DNA of 64,000 nt from Streptomyces sp. cg36 (GTDB lineage Bacteria; Actinomycetota; Actinomycetes; Streptomycetales; Streptomycetaceae): NCBI RefSeq assembly GCF_041080675.1, contig NZ_CP163520.1, forward strand, positions 6,725,501 to 6,789,500, in the 5' to 3' direction. Of this stretch, positions 1-8,474 are shown one piece after another. The translations under genes and the position numbers were made by a program. Position 1 is the stretch's first letter. Each line of letters begins with the position of its first letter. The notes under the pieces are model-generated. The model was not told the DNA's origin. It made no database searches and saw only the letters and a program-made list of their open reading frames with translations.

Positions 1-116
1 CGGCCGGTGTGTCGGCCGCCGACAAGTACTGGCCGCCGGTCCGCCGGATCGACGGTGCCTTCGGCGACCGCAACCTGGTCTGCTCCTGCCCGCCGCTGGA
101 CGAGTACGACAACTGA
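1..116 (+). CDS. gcvP: Glycine dehydrogenase (decarboxylating), C-terminal end
   Basis: Only the last 37 or so codons are in the window; the stop is TGA at 114-116. The translated tail contains DKYWPP followed by [18 protein letters not shown], which is the highly conserved C-terminus of the PLP-dependent P-protein of the glycine cleavage system. That enzyme decarboxylates glycine and passes the aminomethyl group to lipoylated GcvH. The cut at base 1 is the window edge, not a truncated gene. A strong terminator hairpin follows 30 nt after the stop. The identification is confident because this tail is almost invariant in the family. Confidence 0.93.
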   Translation, partial: AGVSAADKYWPPVRRIDGAFGDRNLVCSCPPLDEYDN

Positions 117-145
117 CGGGGCGCCGTCCGAGGGCGGTACGCGTC

Positions 146-180
146 GGGGCCGGTCCGGGGTTCTTCCCCGGGCCGGCCCC
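146..180 (+). terminator. Intrinsic terminator after gcvP
   Basis: A 15-nt arm, GGGGCCGGTCCGGGG, and its near-perfect complement enclose the loop TTCTT, with one G-T wobble. The hairpin begins 30 nt after the gcvP stop. As usual in Streptomyces there is no long U tract. Confidence 0.8.
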
Positions 181-236
181 TTGTCGTGCGGTGCGCGTCG
201 CCGCGCGGTGCGTGTCGTGTCGCAGCGGATGGCGCG

Positions 237-443
237 CTACGCGGCCTTCGCCACCTGTCCCGCGGTCAGCGCCCGGTGCGGGGCGATGATCCGCCCGTCC
301 GGCAGCAGCTCACCGGTGTCCTCGAAGATCAGGACGCCGTTGCACAACAGGCTCCAGCCCTGCTCCGGGTGGTGCGCCACGAGCTGCGCGGCCTCCCGGT
401 CGGCGGAGTCGGCTGTAGGGCAGGCTGGCTGGTGCTGGCACAT
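237..443 (-). CDS. DUF5999-like small conserved protein
   Basis: A 68-residue protein beginning MCQHQPACPTADSAD and ending with HRALTAGQVAKAA. The Cys-rich start followed by HHPEQGWSLLCNGV and FEDTGELLPDGR matches, from memory, a small streptomycete family of unknown function labelled DUF5999. The start at 443 is preferred over an upstream ATG because conservation begins at MCQHQ, and a weak GAAAG sequence lies about 10 nt upstream. It is convergent with gcvP, and the hairpin at 146-180 could stop transcription from both sides. The N-terminal Cys/His cluster could bind metal, but that is only a guess. Confidence 0.75.
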   Translation of the reverse strand: MCQHQPACPTADSADREAAQLVAHHPEQGWSLLCNGVLIFEDTGELLPDGRIIAPHRALTAGQVAKAA

Positions 444-668
444 GGATGCGTTCTTTCGCTGCGTCGTAGTGGTGAGTGTCCTGCGGCTCGATGCGGTGTT
501 CATGGCCGCCCCCCGTTGGTAAGTCGGTCGGTCCGCTCCCAGTGTTGCCCCACGGGCGTCAATCCGCAGGGATTTCGCGGCACCGCTTCCTACTGCTTAT
601 TGACGCATCACTCGTGCGGCCGGTTCAACTCAACTGGCCTGTCCCTTCGGGTGGTTCGGCGTGGCCTA

Positions 669-684
669 TACGGGCTAGCCCGTA
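669..684. promoter_or_regulatory. Perfect 16-bp palindrome TACGGGCTAGCCCGTA
   Basis: The 16 bases read identically on both strands, with no spacer. It lies 225 bp upstream of the DUF5999-like gene and just past the terminator of the 197-residue gene. The size and symmetry suit a dimeric regulator site, but no matching regulator can be named. Confidence 0.35.
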
Positions 685-713
685 CGGAGGACGTGCGCGG
701 GCGCACAGCGCGG

Positions 714-744
714 CGCCCCGGGCCAGGGGGGTGGCTCCGGGGCG
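714..744 (-). terminator. Hairpin downstream of the 197-residue gene
   Basis: CGCCCCGGGCCA and TGGCTCCGGGGCG can pair across a G-rich loop, with one bulged base in each arm. It lies 45 nt past the stop of the minus-strand gene ending at 790, so it is probably its terminator. Confidence 0.55.
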
Positions 745-789
745 TCGGCGCGCTGCTGGTGGTGGCGTGTCGGCGGGCTTCCTGGCAGG

Positions 790-1383
790 TCAGACCGGCT
801 GGCTCAGCAGGGGCGCGGCGGGGGTGAGCCGCAGGGTCATCACCGGCAGCAGCTCGGAGACCCGGTGCGGCCGGTGGGCGCAGATGCCGGGCGGGGCGGG
901 CGCCAGCGGCACCAGCAGGTCGGCCGGGTCCAGTTCGCAGGCGGTGGCGGTGGCGGCCGAGGTGTCGTGGCGCAGCCACAGGGTGAGCATGTACAGCTCG
1001 GGCACGGAGAGCAGCCTCGGCTCGTACTCCTGGGTCAGGGCCTCGGCCTGGCGCAGCGCGTGCTGGGTGGAGGCGATGTAGGGGCCTTCGAAGAAGTGGG
1101 AGAAGGCCCAGCCGTCCGGGGTGAGCATGGTGTCCGCCGCCGCGACCGCGCTCGCGCCGTCGCTGATGAGGAAGCGCCAGCCGGAGAGCCGGCAGCGTGG
1201 GGCGCGCGCGCTCGGGGTGATGCGGTCCAGTACGTGGACGGGGAGCGGGAGTTCGGGGTTGAGCGGGCCCTGGGCTGTGCGCAGGGCCGGTGTGCGCGCC
1301 GCGCGGACGGCGGTGGGGGAACCGAGTGCCGCGAGGACGCTGCGCAGGGCGGGCGCGGGGGCCGGAGGGACATGCAGCGGCAT
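790..1383 (-). CDS. Conserved hypothetical protein, 197 aa
   Basis: I do not recognise a family. The protein starts MPLHVPPAPAPALRSVLAAL and is soluble, with no signal peptide or membrane segment. The N-terminal third is rich in Pro and Ala. The middle part, around FEGPYIASTQHALRQAEALT and then PRLLSVPELYMLTLWLRHD, looks like a folded alpha/beta domain. A GAGAGGCG sequence upstream of the ATG supports the start. It stands alone, divergent from the glutamate-cysteine ligase gene across a 499-bp gap. GC skew by codon position supports coding, but the function is unknown. Confidence 0.7.
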   Translation of the reverse strand: MPLHVPPAPAPALRSVLAALGSPTAVRAARTPALRTAQGPLNPELPLPVHVLDRITPSARAPRCRLSGWRFLISDGASAVAAADTMLTPDGWAFSHFFEGPYIASTQHALRQAEALTQEYEPRLLSVPELYMLTLWLRHDTSAATATACELDPADLLVPLAPAPPGICAHRPHRVSELLPVMTLRLTPAAPLLSQPV

Positions 1384-1882
1384 GGTGGGTCGCCTCTCAC
1401 TTCGGAGACACGGTGGTGCGGGGGCAGTGCGGACGGCGCTGTCTGCTCTGTACGGGGCTGTACGAGGTCAGAGGGGGGCCGGGGGACCGTGGCCGGGGCG
1501 CCAACTCTCCGCCTCGTTCGCAAAGTTTATACGACACGTGTTCAGGGCGTGTTTCGTCTAGCTGTCGCCAGTATTTCCGGCAAGGGCGGATCGCGTCTTA
1601 GTGATGCGGCATTCATCCCGATTCACGGAGTGCGGCACATCGCTGGCCTGGAAAGGTGCGGCAGCGGCGGTCGGCCGAAACGCGTCGGCGTTTTTCACGA
1701 TTTCCGAAGCCGGGGTAACCGCATGTTGCTGTATGCCGAATGCATGTGCCGGAGGCCGGTTCGGACCAGCTTACTACCGGACGGCCTTCCATGGTGCGTT
1801 ACAGATCAGTCAGCCTGGGCATTATCGACCGTGACGCACGCGGCCGGCCGGGCCGGCTGCCCATTCGAGGAGGGACGCTTCG
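1384..1882. other. Long divergent intergenic region with an AT-richer core
   Basis: This 499-bp gap between divergent genes contains no supported coding region. Positions about 1515-1850 are clearly less GC-rich than the surroundings, with runs such as CAAAGTTTATACGACACG near 1525 and TTACAGATCAGTCAG near 1799. AAACGC-GTCG-GCGTTT at 1678-1693 forms a short perfect hairpin followed by Ts. It likely carries both promoters and perhaps a small RNA or a decayed gene. Confidence 0.4.
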
Positions 1883-3403
1883 ATGGGTGAGAAGGTCGTG
1901 GCGGGCGAGTTCGACCTGTCCGATCGGCACGCGTACCGCCAGAAGCTCCAGCAGTGTCTGGAGGGGCTGGGGCGGCTCTTCATCGAACGGAGGTTCGACC
2001 GCCCGCGGAATCTCATGGGCCTGGAGATCGAATTGAATCTCACGGGTCCCGACGGGATGCCAAGGATGATGAACGCCGAGGTTCTGGAGAGGATAGCGAG
2101 CAAGGACTTCCAGACGGAACTCGGGATGTTCAACCTCGAAGTGAATATCGCCCCGCACCGCCTCGGCGGCCGGGTTTTCGATCAACTCTCCGAGGAACTG
2201 CGCACCGGTCTCGGGTATGCCGAGCGCAAAGCGGGCGAGGTCGGCGCCGGGATAGTGATGATCGGAATTCTTCCGACGATCACCCAGCAGGACCTGGTCT
2301 CGGCGAACCTTTCCCATGTCGACCGCTATATGCTGCTCAACGATCAGATCGTGGCAGCCCGCGGCGAGGATTTCACCCTCGACATCGAAGGTGTGGAACG
2401 CCTCGTCTGCACCTCCGGCTCCATCACCCCCGAGGCCGCCTGCACCTCTGTGCAACTGCACCTCCAGGTCACCCCCGCCCGGTTCGCCGCGGTGTGGAAC
2501 GCGGCGCAGGCCATCGCCGCCGTACAGATCGCGGTGGGCGCCAACGCGCCGTTCCTGTTCGGCCGGGAGCTGTGGCGCGAGTCGCGGCCACCGCTGTTCG
2601 AGCAGGCCACCGACACCCGCCCGCCCGAGCTGCGGGCCCAGGGGGTGCGCCCGCGGACCTGGTTCGGCGAGCGCTGGGTGAGCTCCGCGTACGAGCTCTT
2701 CGAGGAGAACGTGCGCTACTTCCCGCCGCTGCTGCCCATCTGCGAGGAGGAGGAACCGCTGCGGGTGCTGGACGCGGGCGGGGTGCCCGCGCTGGCGGAA
2801 CTCACCCTGCACAACGGCACGATCTACCGCTGGAACCGGCCCGTCTACGGCATCGCCGACGGCGTGCCGCACCTGCGGGTGGAGAACCGGGTGCTGCCCG
2901 CCGGGCCCACCATCACCGACGTCATCGCCAACGCCGCCTTCTACTACGGCCTGGTGCGGGCGCTCGCCGAGGACAGCAGGCCGGTGTGGACCCGGCTGCC
3001 GTTCGCGGTCGCCGCCGCCAACTTCGAGACCGCCTGCCGCCAGGGCATCGACGCCGAACTGCTGTGGCCGGTGCCGCGCAGGGGCGGCGGCGTCGCGCGC
3101 GTACCGGCCGTCAAGCTCGTACGGGACGAACTGCTGCCGCTCGCCCACGCCGGGCTGGACGCCTGGGGGGTGGAGCCCGCCGACCGGGACCGCTACCTCG
3201 GTGTCATCGAGGAGCGCTGCCGACGGCGCGTCAACGGCGCCTCCTGGCAGGTCGACACCTACCACCGCGCCCTCGACGCGGGCCTCGATCGGGAGGCGGC
3301 GCTGGCGGCCACCACCCGCCGCTACAGCGAGCTGATGCACGGCGGCGAGCCGGTGCACACCTGGCCCACGGGGTTCGCCGGCCGGTGCGGGGGGCCGGGA
3401 TGA
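1883..3403 (+). CDS. Glutamate-cysteine ligase family protein (GCS2 type)
   Basis: A 506-residue protein of the GCS2 family (carboxylate-amine ligases that join glutamate to cysteine or another amine using ATP). The family signature region is visible as LMGLEIELNL near residue 44, ELGMFNLEVNIAP near residue 79 and ASWQVDTY near the C-terminus. A strong GAGGAGGGA ribosome site at 1866-1874 sits just before the ATG. Actinomycetes make mycothiol rather than glutathione, so the true amine substrate is open. Proteins of this type are annotated as glutamate-cysteine ligase in Streptomyces. The gene is monocistronic, and its end almost meets the convergent VWA gene. Confidence 0.85.
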   Translation: MGEKVVAGEFDLSDRHAYRQKLQQCLEGLGRLFIERRFDRPRNLMGLEIELNLTGPDGMPRMMNAEVLERIASKDFQTELGMFNLEVNIAPHRLGGRVFDQLSEELRTGLGYAERKAGEVGAGIVMIGILPTITQQDLVSANLSHVDRYMLLNDQIVAARGEDFTLDIEGVERLVCTSGSITPEAACTSVQLHLQVTPARFAAVWNAAQAIAAVQIAVGANAPFLFGRELWRESRPPLFEQATDTRPPELRAQGVRPRTWFGERWVSSAYELFEENVRYFPPLLPICEEEEPLRVLDAGGVPALAELTLHNGTIYRWNRPVYGIADGVPHLRVENRVLPAGPTITDVIANAAFYYGLVRALAEDSRPVWTRLPFAVAAANFETACRQGIDAELLWPVPRRGGGVARVPAVKLVRDELLPLAHAGLDAWGVEPADRDRYLGVIEERCRRRVNGASWQVDTYHRALDAGLDREAALAATTRRYSELMHGGEPVHTWPTGFAGRCGGPG

Positions 3404-3415
3404 GCGGACGGTCGG

Positions 3416-5200
3416 TCAGCCCGTCGCGGTCGCCCGGCCCGCCGTCAGGATGGCCTTGAGCATCACCGCCTGGATCTCGGCCGGGTCGCTGACCTGGTAG
3501 CCCGCGCCGCCGGTGGCCAGCGCGATCTCCTTGACGGCGGCCTCGTCGGCGTCCGGCCCGACCGCTATCGCGATCATCGGCAGCGGTCTGGCCGGGTCGG
3601 CCAGCGCGCGCAGCCGGGTGAGGAGTTCGCCGCGCGAGACGCTGCCCGGGTCCTCGTTGGCGCCGTCCGTCAGCACCACCAGGGCGTTGAACCTGCCCGG
3701 CCGGTATCCCGCGGTGGCCTTCTCGTACGCGGCGAGCACCGTGTCGTACAGCCCGGTCGCCCCGGCCGGCACCGGGCGCAGCGCGCCGAAGGCGGCGGTG
3801 AGGCGGTCGCGCTGGGTGCGACCGCCCGCCACCGGGTCGCCGAGCCGGGCGGTCGGCACCAGCTCGCGGTAGTCGCGCGCGCCGTCGAGCCGGGTGGCGA
3901 ACTCCCACAGCCCGATCTCGTCGTCCGGGGTGAACTGGGCGAGCGCGCGCAGCAGCGACTCCTTGGTGACGTCCATCCGCGAGCGGCCACCGCTGCCCGG
4001 AACCGGCGCGGCCATCGACCCGGAGGCGCCCACGACCGTGGTGAGCCGGGCGCTCTGCACGGTCACCGTCCACATCCCCAGGGCGTCCTCGATCTCCTTG
4101 GCCGACGGGGCCGGGGCGCTGGAGGTGGCGTAGGGCTGCGGTGATCCGCCGCCCGCCGTGCGCACCAGCTCCTCGGCGACCGGCTCGCCCGGCGCCCGGA
4201 AGCCGCCCCGGGCCAGCGCCCGCCGCGACTCCGGCTCGCCGAGCAGGGTCAGGAACCGCAGCGCGGCCCGGCTGCGGTCGGTGCTGAGCCGGTTCTGCCG
4301 CACGATCGTGTACGGGTAGTCCAGCTGCGGCGCCCCGTCCTCGGGATAGAAGAGGTCGAGCCCGAGCGCCGGGCCGCGCCCCGCGTTGTAGGCGAAGGCC
4401 GCCTGTTCGGACAGGACGACGGCCTGGTTGCGGTGCGGATCGGTGTGGGTGGGGCCCGAACCGTCCCGGGTGAGCGTCCCGGTCACCTGGGCGTCGCCGG
4501 CGGAGGTGCGCCGGGCGAGCAGCCGGGTGAGGGCCGCGGCGCGGGTGGCGCCGTCGGAGCCCTGCTCGGCCGTGGAGCGGGCGACGCTGCTCAGCGCGAG
4601 GAGCGCCGTGGCCGAGCGCGCCGGGTCGGCGGCGCCGAGCCGCGGGCCGTCCGGGCGGGTGACGGCCGTGGTGAGCTGCGCCCAGGTGTACGTACGGGCG
4701 GGCCAGCCCAGCGTTTTCGCCGCCGGTGCCACCAGGGCGAGCGCGACCGGCGAGAGGGCGACGTGCCCCGCCGTCGCGACGGGCACGCCGTCGCCGCCCT
4801 CCTTGGCGCGGTCCACCCAGAGCGCCGAGTCCGGTATCCAGACCGCGAAGCCGGGGTCCTGGCCCGCCGCGAGCGCGTCGGCGACGCGGTACGACTCGCG
4901 GGCGGTGACCCGGACGTCGATGCAGGAGCCGTCGGAGGTCACCTTGTCCCGGCGGGCGCGCTCGGCGACGGACCGGACGGCGGGAGCGAGATCGGGGGAG
5001 GCGACGAGATCCAGCCGCACCGCCGAGTCCTGGCACGAGTCGCCGAAGGAGAGCAGCCCGCCGCTCGCCGCGACGGCCGCGCCGCCCGCCACCGCGAGTA
5101 CGAGGAGGGTGGCGACCACGACGGTACGGCGGCGGGCGGCGGCCGGACGGGACCTGGTTCCCCGGGCGGTGCCGTCGTCGGGCAAGCTGTGACGTCCCAT
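3416..5200 (-). CDS. Exported substrate-binding / VWA domain protein
   Basis: A 594-residue protein. A basic N-terminus (PAAARRRT) precedes one hydrophobic segment at about residues 24-46, so it is exported and probably membrane-anchored. Residues about 50-340 resemble an extracellular solute-binding domain (LDLVASPDLAPAV, then the DYPYTIVRQN region). Residues about 370-590 form a von Willebrand A domain (ALVVLTDGANEDP, ATGLYDTVLAAY). The MIDAS start reads VVGASGSM, so the Asp of the usual DxSxS is replaced by Gly. The start at 5200 has AAGGAGGG upstream. The fusion is a known actinobacterial architecture of unknown ligand, acting outside the membrane. Confidence 0.85.
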   Translation of the reverse strand: MGRHSLPDDGTARGTRSRPAAARRRTVVVATLLVLAVAGGAAVAASGGLLSFGDSCQDSAVRLDLVASPDLAPAVRSVAERARRDKVTSDGSCIDVRVTARESYRVADALAAGQDPGFAVWIPDSALWVDRAKEGGDGVPVATAGHVALSPVALALVAPAAKTLGWPARTYTWAQLTTAVTRPDGPRLGAADPARSATALLALSSVARSTAEQGSDGATRAAALTRLLARRTSAGDAQVTGTLTRDGSGPTHTDPHRNQAVVLSEQAAFAYNAGRGPALGLDLFYPEDGAPQLDYPYTIVRQNRLSTDRSRAALRFLTLLGEPESRRALARGGFRAPGEPVAEELVRTAGGGSPQPYATSSAPAPSAKEIEDALGMWTVTVQSARLTTVVGASGSMAAPVPGSGGRSRMDVTKESLLRALAQFTPDDEIGLWEFATRLDGARDYRELVPTARLGDPVAGGRTQRDRLTAAFGALRPVPAGATGLYDTVLAAYEKATAGYRPGRFNALVVLTDGANEDPGSVSRGELLTRLRALADPARPLPMIAIAVGPDADEAAVKEIALATGGAGYQVSDPAEIQAVMLKAILTAGRATATG

Positions 5201-5363
5201 GGCGGTGGTGCCCTCCTTGAATCCCGAACAAGGAAAAAGGGGGACCGCGCCAAGGAAATGGCGCCTGCCCCCCGGCCTGTCGCGCACGATCTTCGTACTT
5301 TCTTTCGAGACCCTAGCGGGGCGGTCGGGGGCGCGGGACGGGTTCGGTCAACTGGAGGCAGGT

Positions 5364-6167
5364 GTGCAGGTGGAGGCGGGGCGTGTGGCTGATTCTCTTT
5401 CCGCGGAGGGGGGTTCGCCGCGGATTCTGCGGTCCGAGACGGTGCTCGTGCTGGCCCTCTCGCTCGGGGCGAGCGGAGTGTCGGCGCTGATCAGCTTTGT
5501 CGGATCGGTGACGAAGCCGGGCGGCCTCAAGGACCAGGCGGCGAAACTCAACACCTCGTACGCGCCCGGTCGCCCCTGGCTGGATCTGGCCTGGCAGCTC
5601 TTCGGCATCGCGACCGCGCTGGTGCCGGTGGCGCTCGTCGCGCACCTGCTGCTGCGGGAGGGGACCGGCGGGCTGCGGGTGCTCGGCTTCGACCGCCGCA
5701 GACCGGGGACCGACCTCGGCCGGGGGGCGCTGATCGCCGCCGGGATCGGCAGCGCGGGGCTCGGGTTCTACCTCGTGGCGCGGGCGGTCGGCGGCAATCT
5801 GACGGTCGTGCCCGAGTCGCTGCCGGACGTGTGGTGGAAGTACCCGGTGCTCGTCCTGTCGGCCGTGCAGAACGCCGTGCTGGAGGAGGTGATCGTCGTC
5901 GGGTACCTGCTGCGCCGGCTGGGCCAGTTGGGCTGGGGCCCGCTCGCCGCGCTCGCGGCGAGCTCGGTGCTGCGCGGCTCCTACCACCTCTACCAGGGCA
6001 TCGGCGGCTTCCTCGGCAACATGGTGATGGGCGTGGTGTTCGTCCTGCTCTACCGCCGCTGGCAGCGCGTCGGCCCGCTGGTCGTGGCCCATTCCCTGCT
6101 CGACATCGGGGCGTTCGTGGGGTATGCGCTGCTCGCGGGGAAGGTCGGCTGGCTGCCCACGGTGTGA
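5364..6167 (+). CDS. CPBP family intramembrane glutamic endopeptidase
   Basis: A 267-residue membrane protein with about seven hydrophobic segments. It has the CPBP (Abi/CAAX-like) motifs: EE-V-VVGYLLRRL near residue 175, SSVLRGSYHLYQG near residue 203 and VAHSLLDI near residue 245. These carry the Glu-Glu pair and His residues of the intramembrane protease site. The GTG at 5364 is chosen because GGAGG at 5354-5358 lies 5 nt upstream. Family members process prenylated or peptide substrates or confer self-immunity to bacteriocins. No peptide gene lies next to this copy, so its substrate is unknown. Confidence 0.85.
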   Translation: MQVEAGRVADSLSAEGGSPRILRSETVLVLALSLGASGVSALISFVGSVTKPGGLKDQAAKLNTSYAPGRPWLDLAWQLFGIATALVPVALVAHLLLREGTGGLRVLGFDRRRPGTDLGRGALIAAGIGSAGLGFYLVARAVGGNLTVVPESLPDVWWKYPVLVLSAVQNAVLEEVIVVGYLLRRLGQLGWGPLAALAASSVLRGSYHLYQGIGGFLGNMVMGVVFVLLYRRWQRVGPLVVAHSLLDIGAFVGYALLAGKVGWLPTV

Positions 6168-6180
6168 GGCCCGCCCCCCG

Positions 6181-7002
6181 TCAGGGCGCGGCCAGCAGCT
6201 CTCCGTCGAGGACCGTGACCGCCGTGCCGGTCAGCAGGGTGCGCTCGCCCCGCAGCGAGACGCGGACCAGCCCGGTGCGGGCGGACGCCTGGAGGCCCGT
6301 CAGTTCGGTGCGGCCCAGGCGCGCGGCCCAGAACGGCGCCAGCGCCGTGTGGGCGCTGCCCGTCACCGGGTCCTCGTCGATGCCGACGCCCGGGAAGAAG
6401 CCGCGCGAGACGAAGTCGTAGCCCCGCGCCGGGTCCTGTGCCGGGGCGGTGGCGATGATGCCGCGCTTCGAGTGCGCGACCAGCGCCTTGAAGTCGGGCG
6501 TCAGAGCGCGCACGGTCGGCTCGTCGGCCAGCTCCACCACCAGGTCGCCGATGTGCTCGGAGGTGTCGTGGGCCGAGAGGACCCGCGCCCCCAGTGCCCG
6601 CGCCACGCCGTCCGGGACGTCCACCGGGGTCAGCGGCGAGGTCGGGAAGTCGAGGGTGAGGGAGCCGTCGTCGTGGGCGGTCGCGGTGAGGATCCCGCAC
6701 CGCGCGGCGAAGCGGACGGTGCCGGTGGCGGCGCCCGTGGTGCGCAGCACATGGGCGGTGGCCAAAGTGGCGTGTCCGCACATGTCGACCTCGGTCGTCG
6801 GGGTGAACCAGCGCAGCGCCCAGTCCGCCCCGGCGCCGGGCGGCAGGGGGTGCGCGAACGCGGTCTCGGAGAGGTTCACCTCCCGCGCGACGTCGCCCAG
6901 CCAGGTGTCGTCCGGGAAGGAGGGGGAGTCGAGGAGCAGCACCCCGGCCGGGTTCCCGGCGAAGGGTCGGTCGGTGAAGGCGTCGACGATTCGGATCCGC
7001 AT
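6181..7002 (-). CDS. PhzF family phenazine-biosynthesis-like protein
   Basis: A 273-residue protein beginning MRIRIVDAFTDRPFAGNPAG, the canonical PhzF opening. The catalytic Glu appears as E46 in NLSETAF. Later PhzF motifs include DMCGHATLATAHVL and DEDPVTGSAHTAL. PhzF-fold proteins are dimeric isomerases related to diaminopimelate epimerase. Without phenazine genes nearby this is one of the many housekeeping paralogues of unknown substrate. The ATG at 7002 is the first residue of conservation. The gene is convergent with the CPBP protease gene. Confidence 0.9.
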   Translation of the reverse strand: MRIRIVDAFTDRPFAGNPAGVLLLDSPSFPDDTWLGDVAREVNLSETAFAHPLPPGAGADWALRWFTPTTEVDMCGHATLATAHVLRTTGAATGTVRFAARCGILTATAHDDGSLTLDFPTSPLTPVDVPDGVARALGARVLSAHDTSEHIGDLVVELADEPTVRALTPDFKALVAHSKRGIIATAPAQDPARGYDFVSRGFFPGVGIDEDPVTGSAHTALAPFWAARLGRTELTGLQASARTGLVRVSLRGERTLLTGTAVTVLDGELLAAP

Positions 7003-7181
7003 GCCCTGGACGGTACGGGGGCCACGGGCTCGCGTACCAAGGCCAATCCGCGATGGTTGGCCCCTTCTGGGCGCGCGCCCGGCCGCGCGAACGCCCCCCG
7101 CGAGTGCCTCCGCCGCACCGAGCCGCCGCCCCCCCACTGCCGACACGCCCCCTCGGAAGGGCATTGCCATCCGAACAGTTC

Positions 7182-7191
7182 CGATATATCG
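7182..7191. promoter_or_regulatory. CGATATATCG palindrome before padR
   Basis: A perfect 10-bp palindrome flanked by TTC and TCGAA, in an otherwise GC-rich region, 41 bp upstream of the PadR gene start. Its AT-rich core and position suggest an autoregulatory operator overlapping the promoter. Confidence 0.45.
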
Positions 7192-7231
7192 TCGAAGCAT
7201 CGCGACAGATCAACGATGGAAGGAAAGAGCG

Positions 7232-7828
7232 ATGCGTTCACATGGACATGGGTACGGACAGCACGGACCCGGCCATCGCGGCCGGGGTGACTCGGAAGGG
7301 CGTCGGGCCGCCTTCGGGCCGTTCGGGCCCGGCTTCGGCGGGGGGCCGTTCGGGCCCGGCCGCGGCGGCCGGGGCGGTCCCCGGGGACGGGCCCGGCGCG
7401 GGGACGTCCGCGCGTCGATCCTGGCTCTCCTCAAGGACCGGCCGATGCACGGCTACGAGATGATCCAGGAGATCGGCGAGCGCAGCGGCGGGGCCTGGAA
7501 GCCCAGCCCCGGCTCGGTCTACCCGACCCTCCAGATGATGGAGGACGAGGGGCTGATCACCAGTGAGAGCGAGGGCGGCAAGAAGCTGTTCACGCTCGCC
7601 GACTCCGGGCGCGCGGAGGCCGAATCGGGGTCCGAGGCCCCGTGGGAAGAGGCCGGGCGCGGGGTCGACTGGGAGGGCATGAACGAGATCCGCCAGGCCG
7701 GGTTCGGGCTGATGGAGGCGTTCGGCCAGGTCTGGAAGACCGGCACCCCCGAGCAGCGCCAGAAGGCGCTCGGCGTCATCACCGACGCCCGCAAGAAGCT
7801 GTATCTGATCCTGGCCGACGAGGCGTGA
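7232..7828 (+). CDS. PadR family transcriptional regulator
   Basis: A 198-residue protein. Residues 1-55 are a Gly/Arg/Phe-rich low-complexity tail (HGHGYGQHGPGHRGRG and GPFGPGFGGG). Residues about 57-130 form the PadR winged helix: ASILALLKDRPMHGYEMI, then PSPGSVYPTLQMMEDEGLI. The remainder is helical, ending KKLYLILADEA, and forms the dimerisation arm. PadR proteins are usually repressors, often self-regulating. The start is supported by AAGGAAAG upstream, and the palindrome at 7182-7191 is a candidate site. The disordered His/Gly-rich N-terminus might bind nucleic acid or metal (inference). Confidence 0.9.
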   Translation: MRSHGHGYGQHGPGHRGRGDSEGRRAAFGPFGPGFGGGPFGPGRGGRGGPRGRARRGDVRASILALLKDRPMHGYEMIQEIGERSGGAWKPSPGSVYPTLQMMEDEGLITSESEGGKKLFTLADSGRAEAESGSEAPWEEAGRGVDWEGMNEIRQAGFGLMEAFGQVWKTGTPEQRQKALGVITDARKKLYLILADEA

Positions 7829-7857
7829 CCGCGTGAGGTCCGCCGCGGCCGGTGGGC

Positions 7858-7892
7858 GAGGGCCCCGCGACCGGACCGGTCGCGGGGCCCTC
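7858..7892. terminator. Bidirectional terminator between padR and SRPBCC gene
   Basis: GAGGGCCCCGCGACCGG and its exact complement form a 17-bp perfect stem around a single central A, so a few central pairs would open as the loop. It lies 30 nt past the padR stop and 23 nt past the stop of the convergent gene, so it can serve both. Confidence 0.85.
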
Positions 7893-7914
7893 GTGCGTCC
7901 GGCGCCCCGGGTGC

Positions 7915-8343
7915 TCAGACCACCAGGGCGCCGAGCCTGCGCAGCGACTCGTCGAGCGCGGCCGTCGCCGAGTCCTTGAGCTTGCCCGCCATCAGCGAGA
8001 CGGCGGCGCCGGTGAACTCGCCCTCGATCCGGACGAGCGTGGCGTTCCCCTCCGGGGTGAGGAGGTAGCGGTTGCCGACGAGCACGCCCATCGGGCCCTT
8101 GCCCCTGATCCCCAGCAGCCGCCCGGCCTCGAACTCCTCGACGGTCCAGGTGACTTCGGCGGGGAAGCCCATGAGCTTCATGTTCTCGGTGTAGGTGGCC
8201 CCGGCTTCGAGCTTCGCCGGGCCGCCCCGGGGGAATCCGGTGTGGGTGGCGTTCCACTCGCCGTACGAGGTGAAGTCCGTCAGCCGGGCCCAGACCTTCT
8301 CCACCGGCGCCTCCAGCCGCGCCTGTGCGCTGACCTCGGCCAT
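7915..8343 (-). CDS. SRPBCC family protein (polyketide cyclase/CoxG-like)
   Basis: A 142-residue START/Bet v1-like protein. MAEVSAQARLEAPVEKVWARL is the typical first strand and helix, followed by GYGEWN-like text, FPAEVTWTVEEFEAGRLL and the C-terminal helix KLKDSATAALDESLRRL. Such proteins bind hydrophobic ligands in an internal cavity. AAGGGGTGG precedes the ATG. It is convergent with padR and shares its terminator. No enzyme-coding partner is adjacent, so the ligand is unknown. Confidence 0.85.
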   Translation of the reverse strand: MAEVSAQARLEAPVEKVWARLTDFTSYGEWNATHTGFPRGGPAKLEAGATYTENMKLMGFPAEVTWTVEEFEAGRLLGIRGKGPMGVLVGNRYLLTPEGNATLVRIEGEFTGAAVSLMAGKLKDSATAALDESLRRLGALVV

Positions 8344-8474
8344 GCGACCACCCCTTCGCGTCGGGAACGTGTCGCGGAACGTAGCCGGGGTGCGGTGAAC
8401 TTTCAATACTGATGAACCGTCAGATCTCGGCCGGTCCGGCCCGCCGGTTCCGTGGCCCGCCGCCGTCCGCCGCC

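Larger units (their letters stand above)
444..789. other. Intergenic stretch with two palindromes, no gene seen
   Basis: Between the DUF5999-like gene and the end of the 197-residue gene no coding region is convincing. It contains the hairpin at 714-744 and the perfect 16-bp palindrome at 669-684, both listed separately. The part around 540-640 is less GC-rich and probably holds the promoter of the small protein. Confidence 0.5.
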
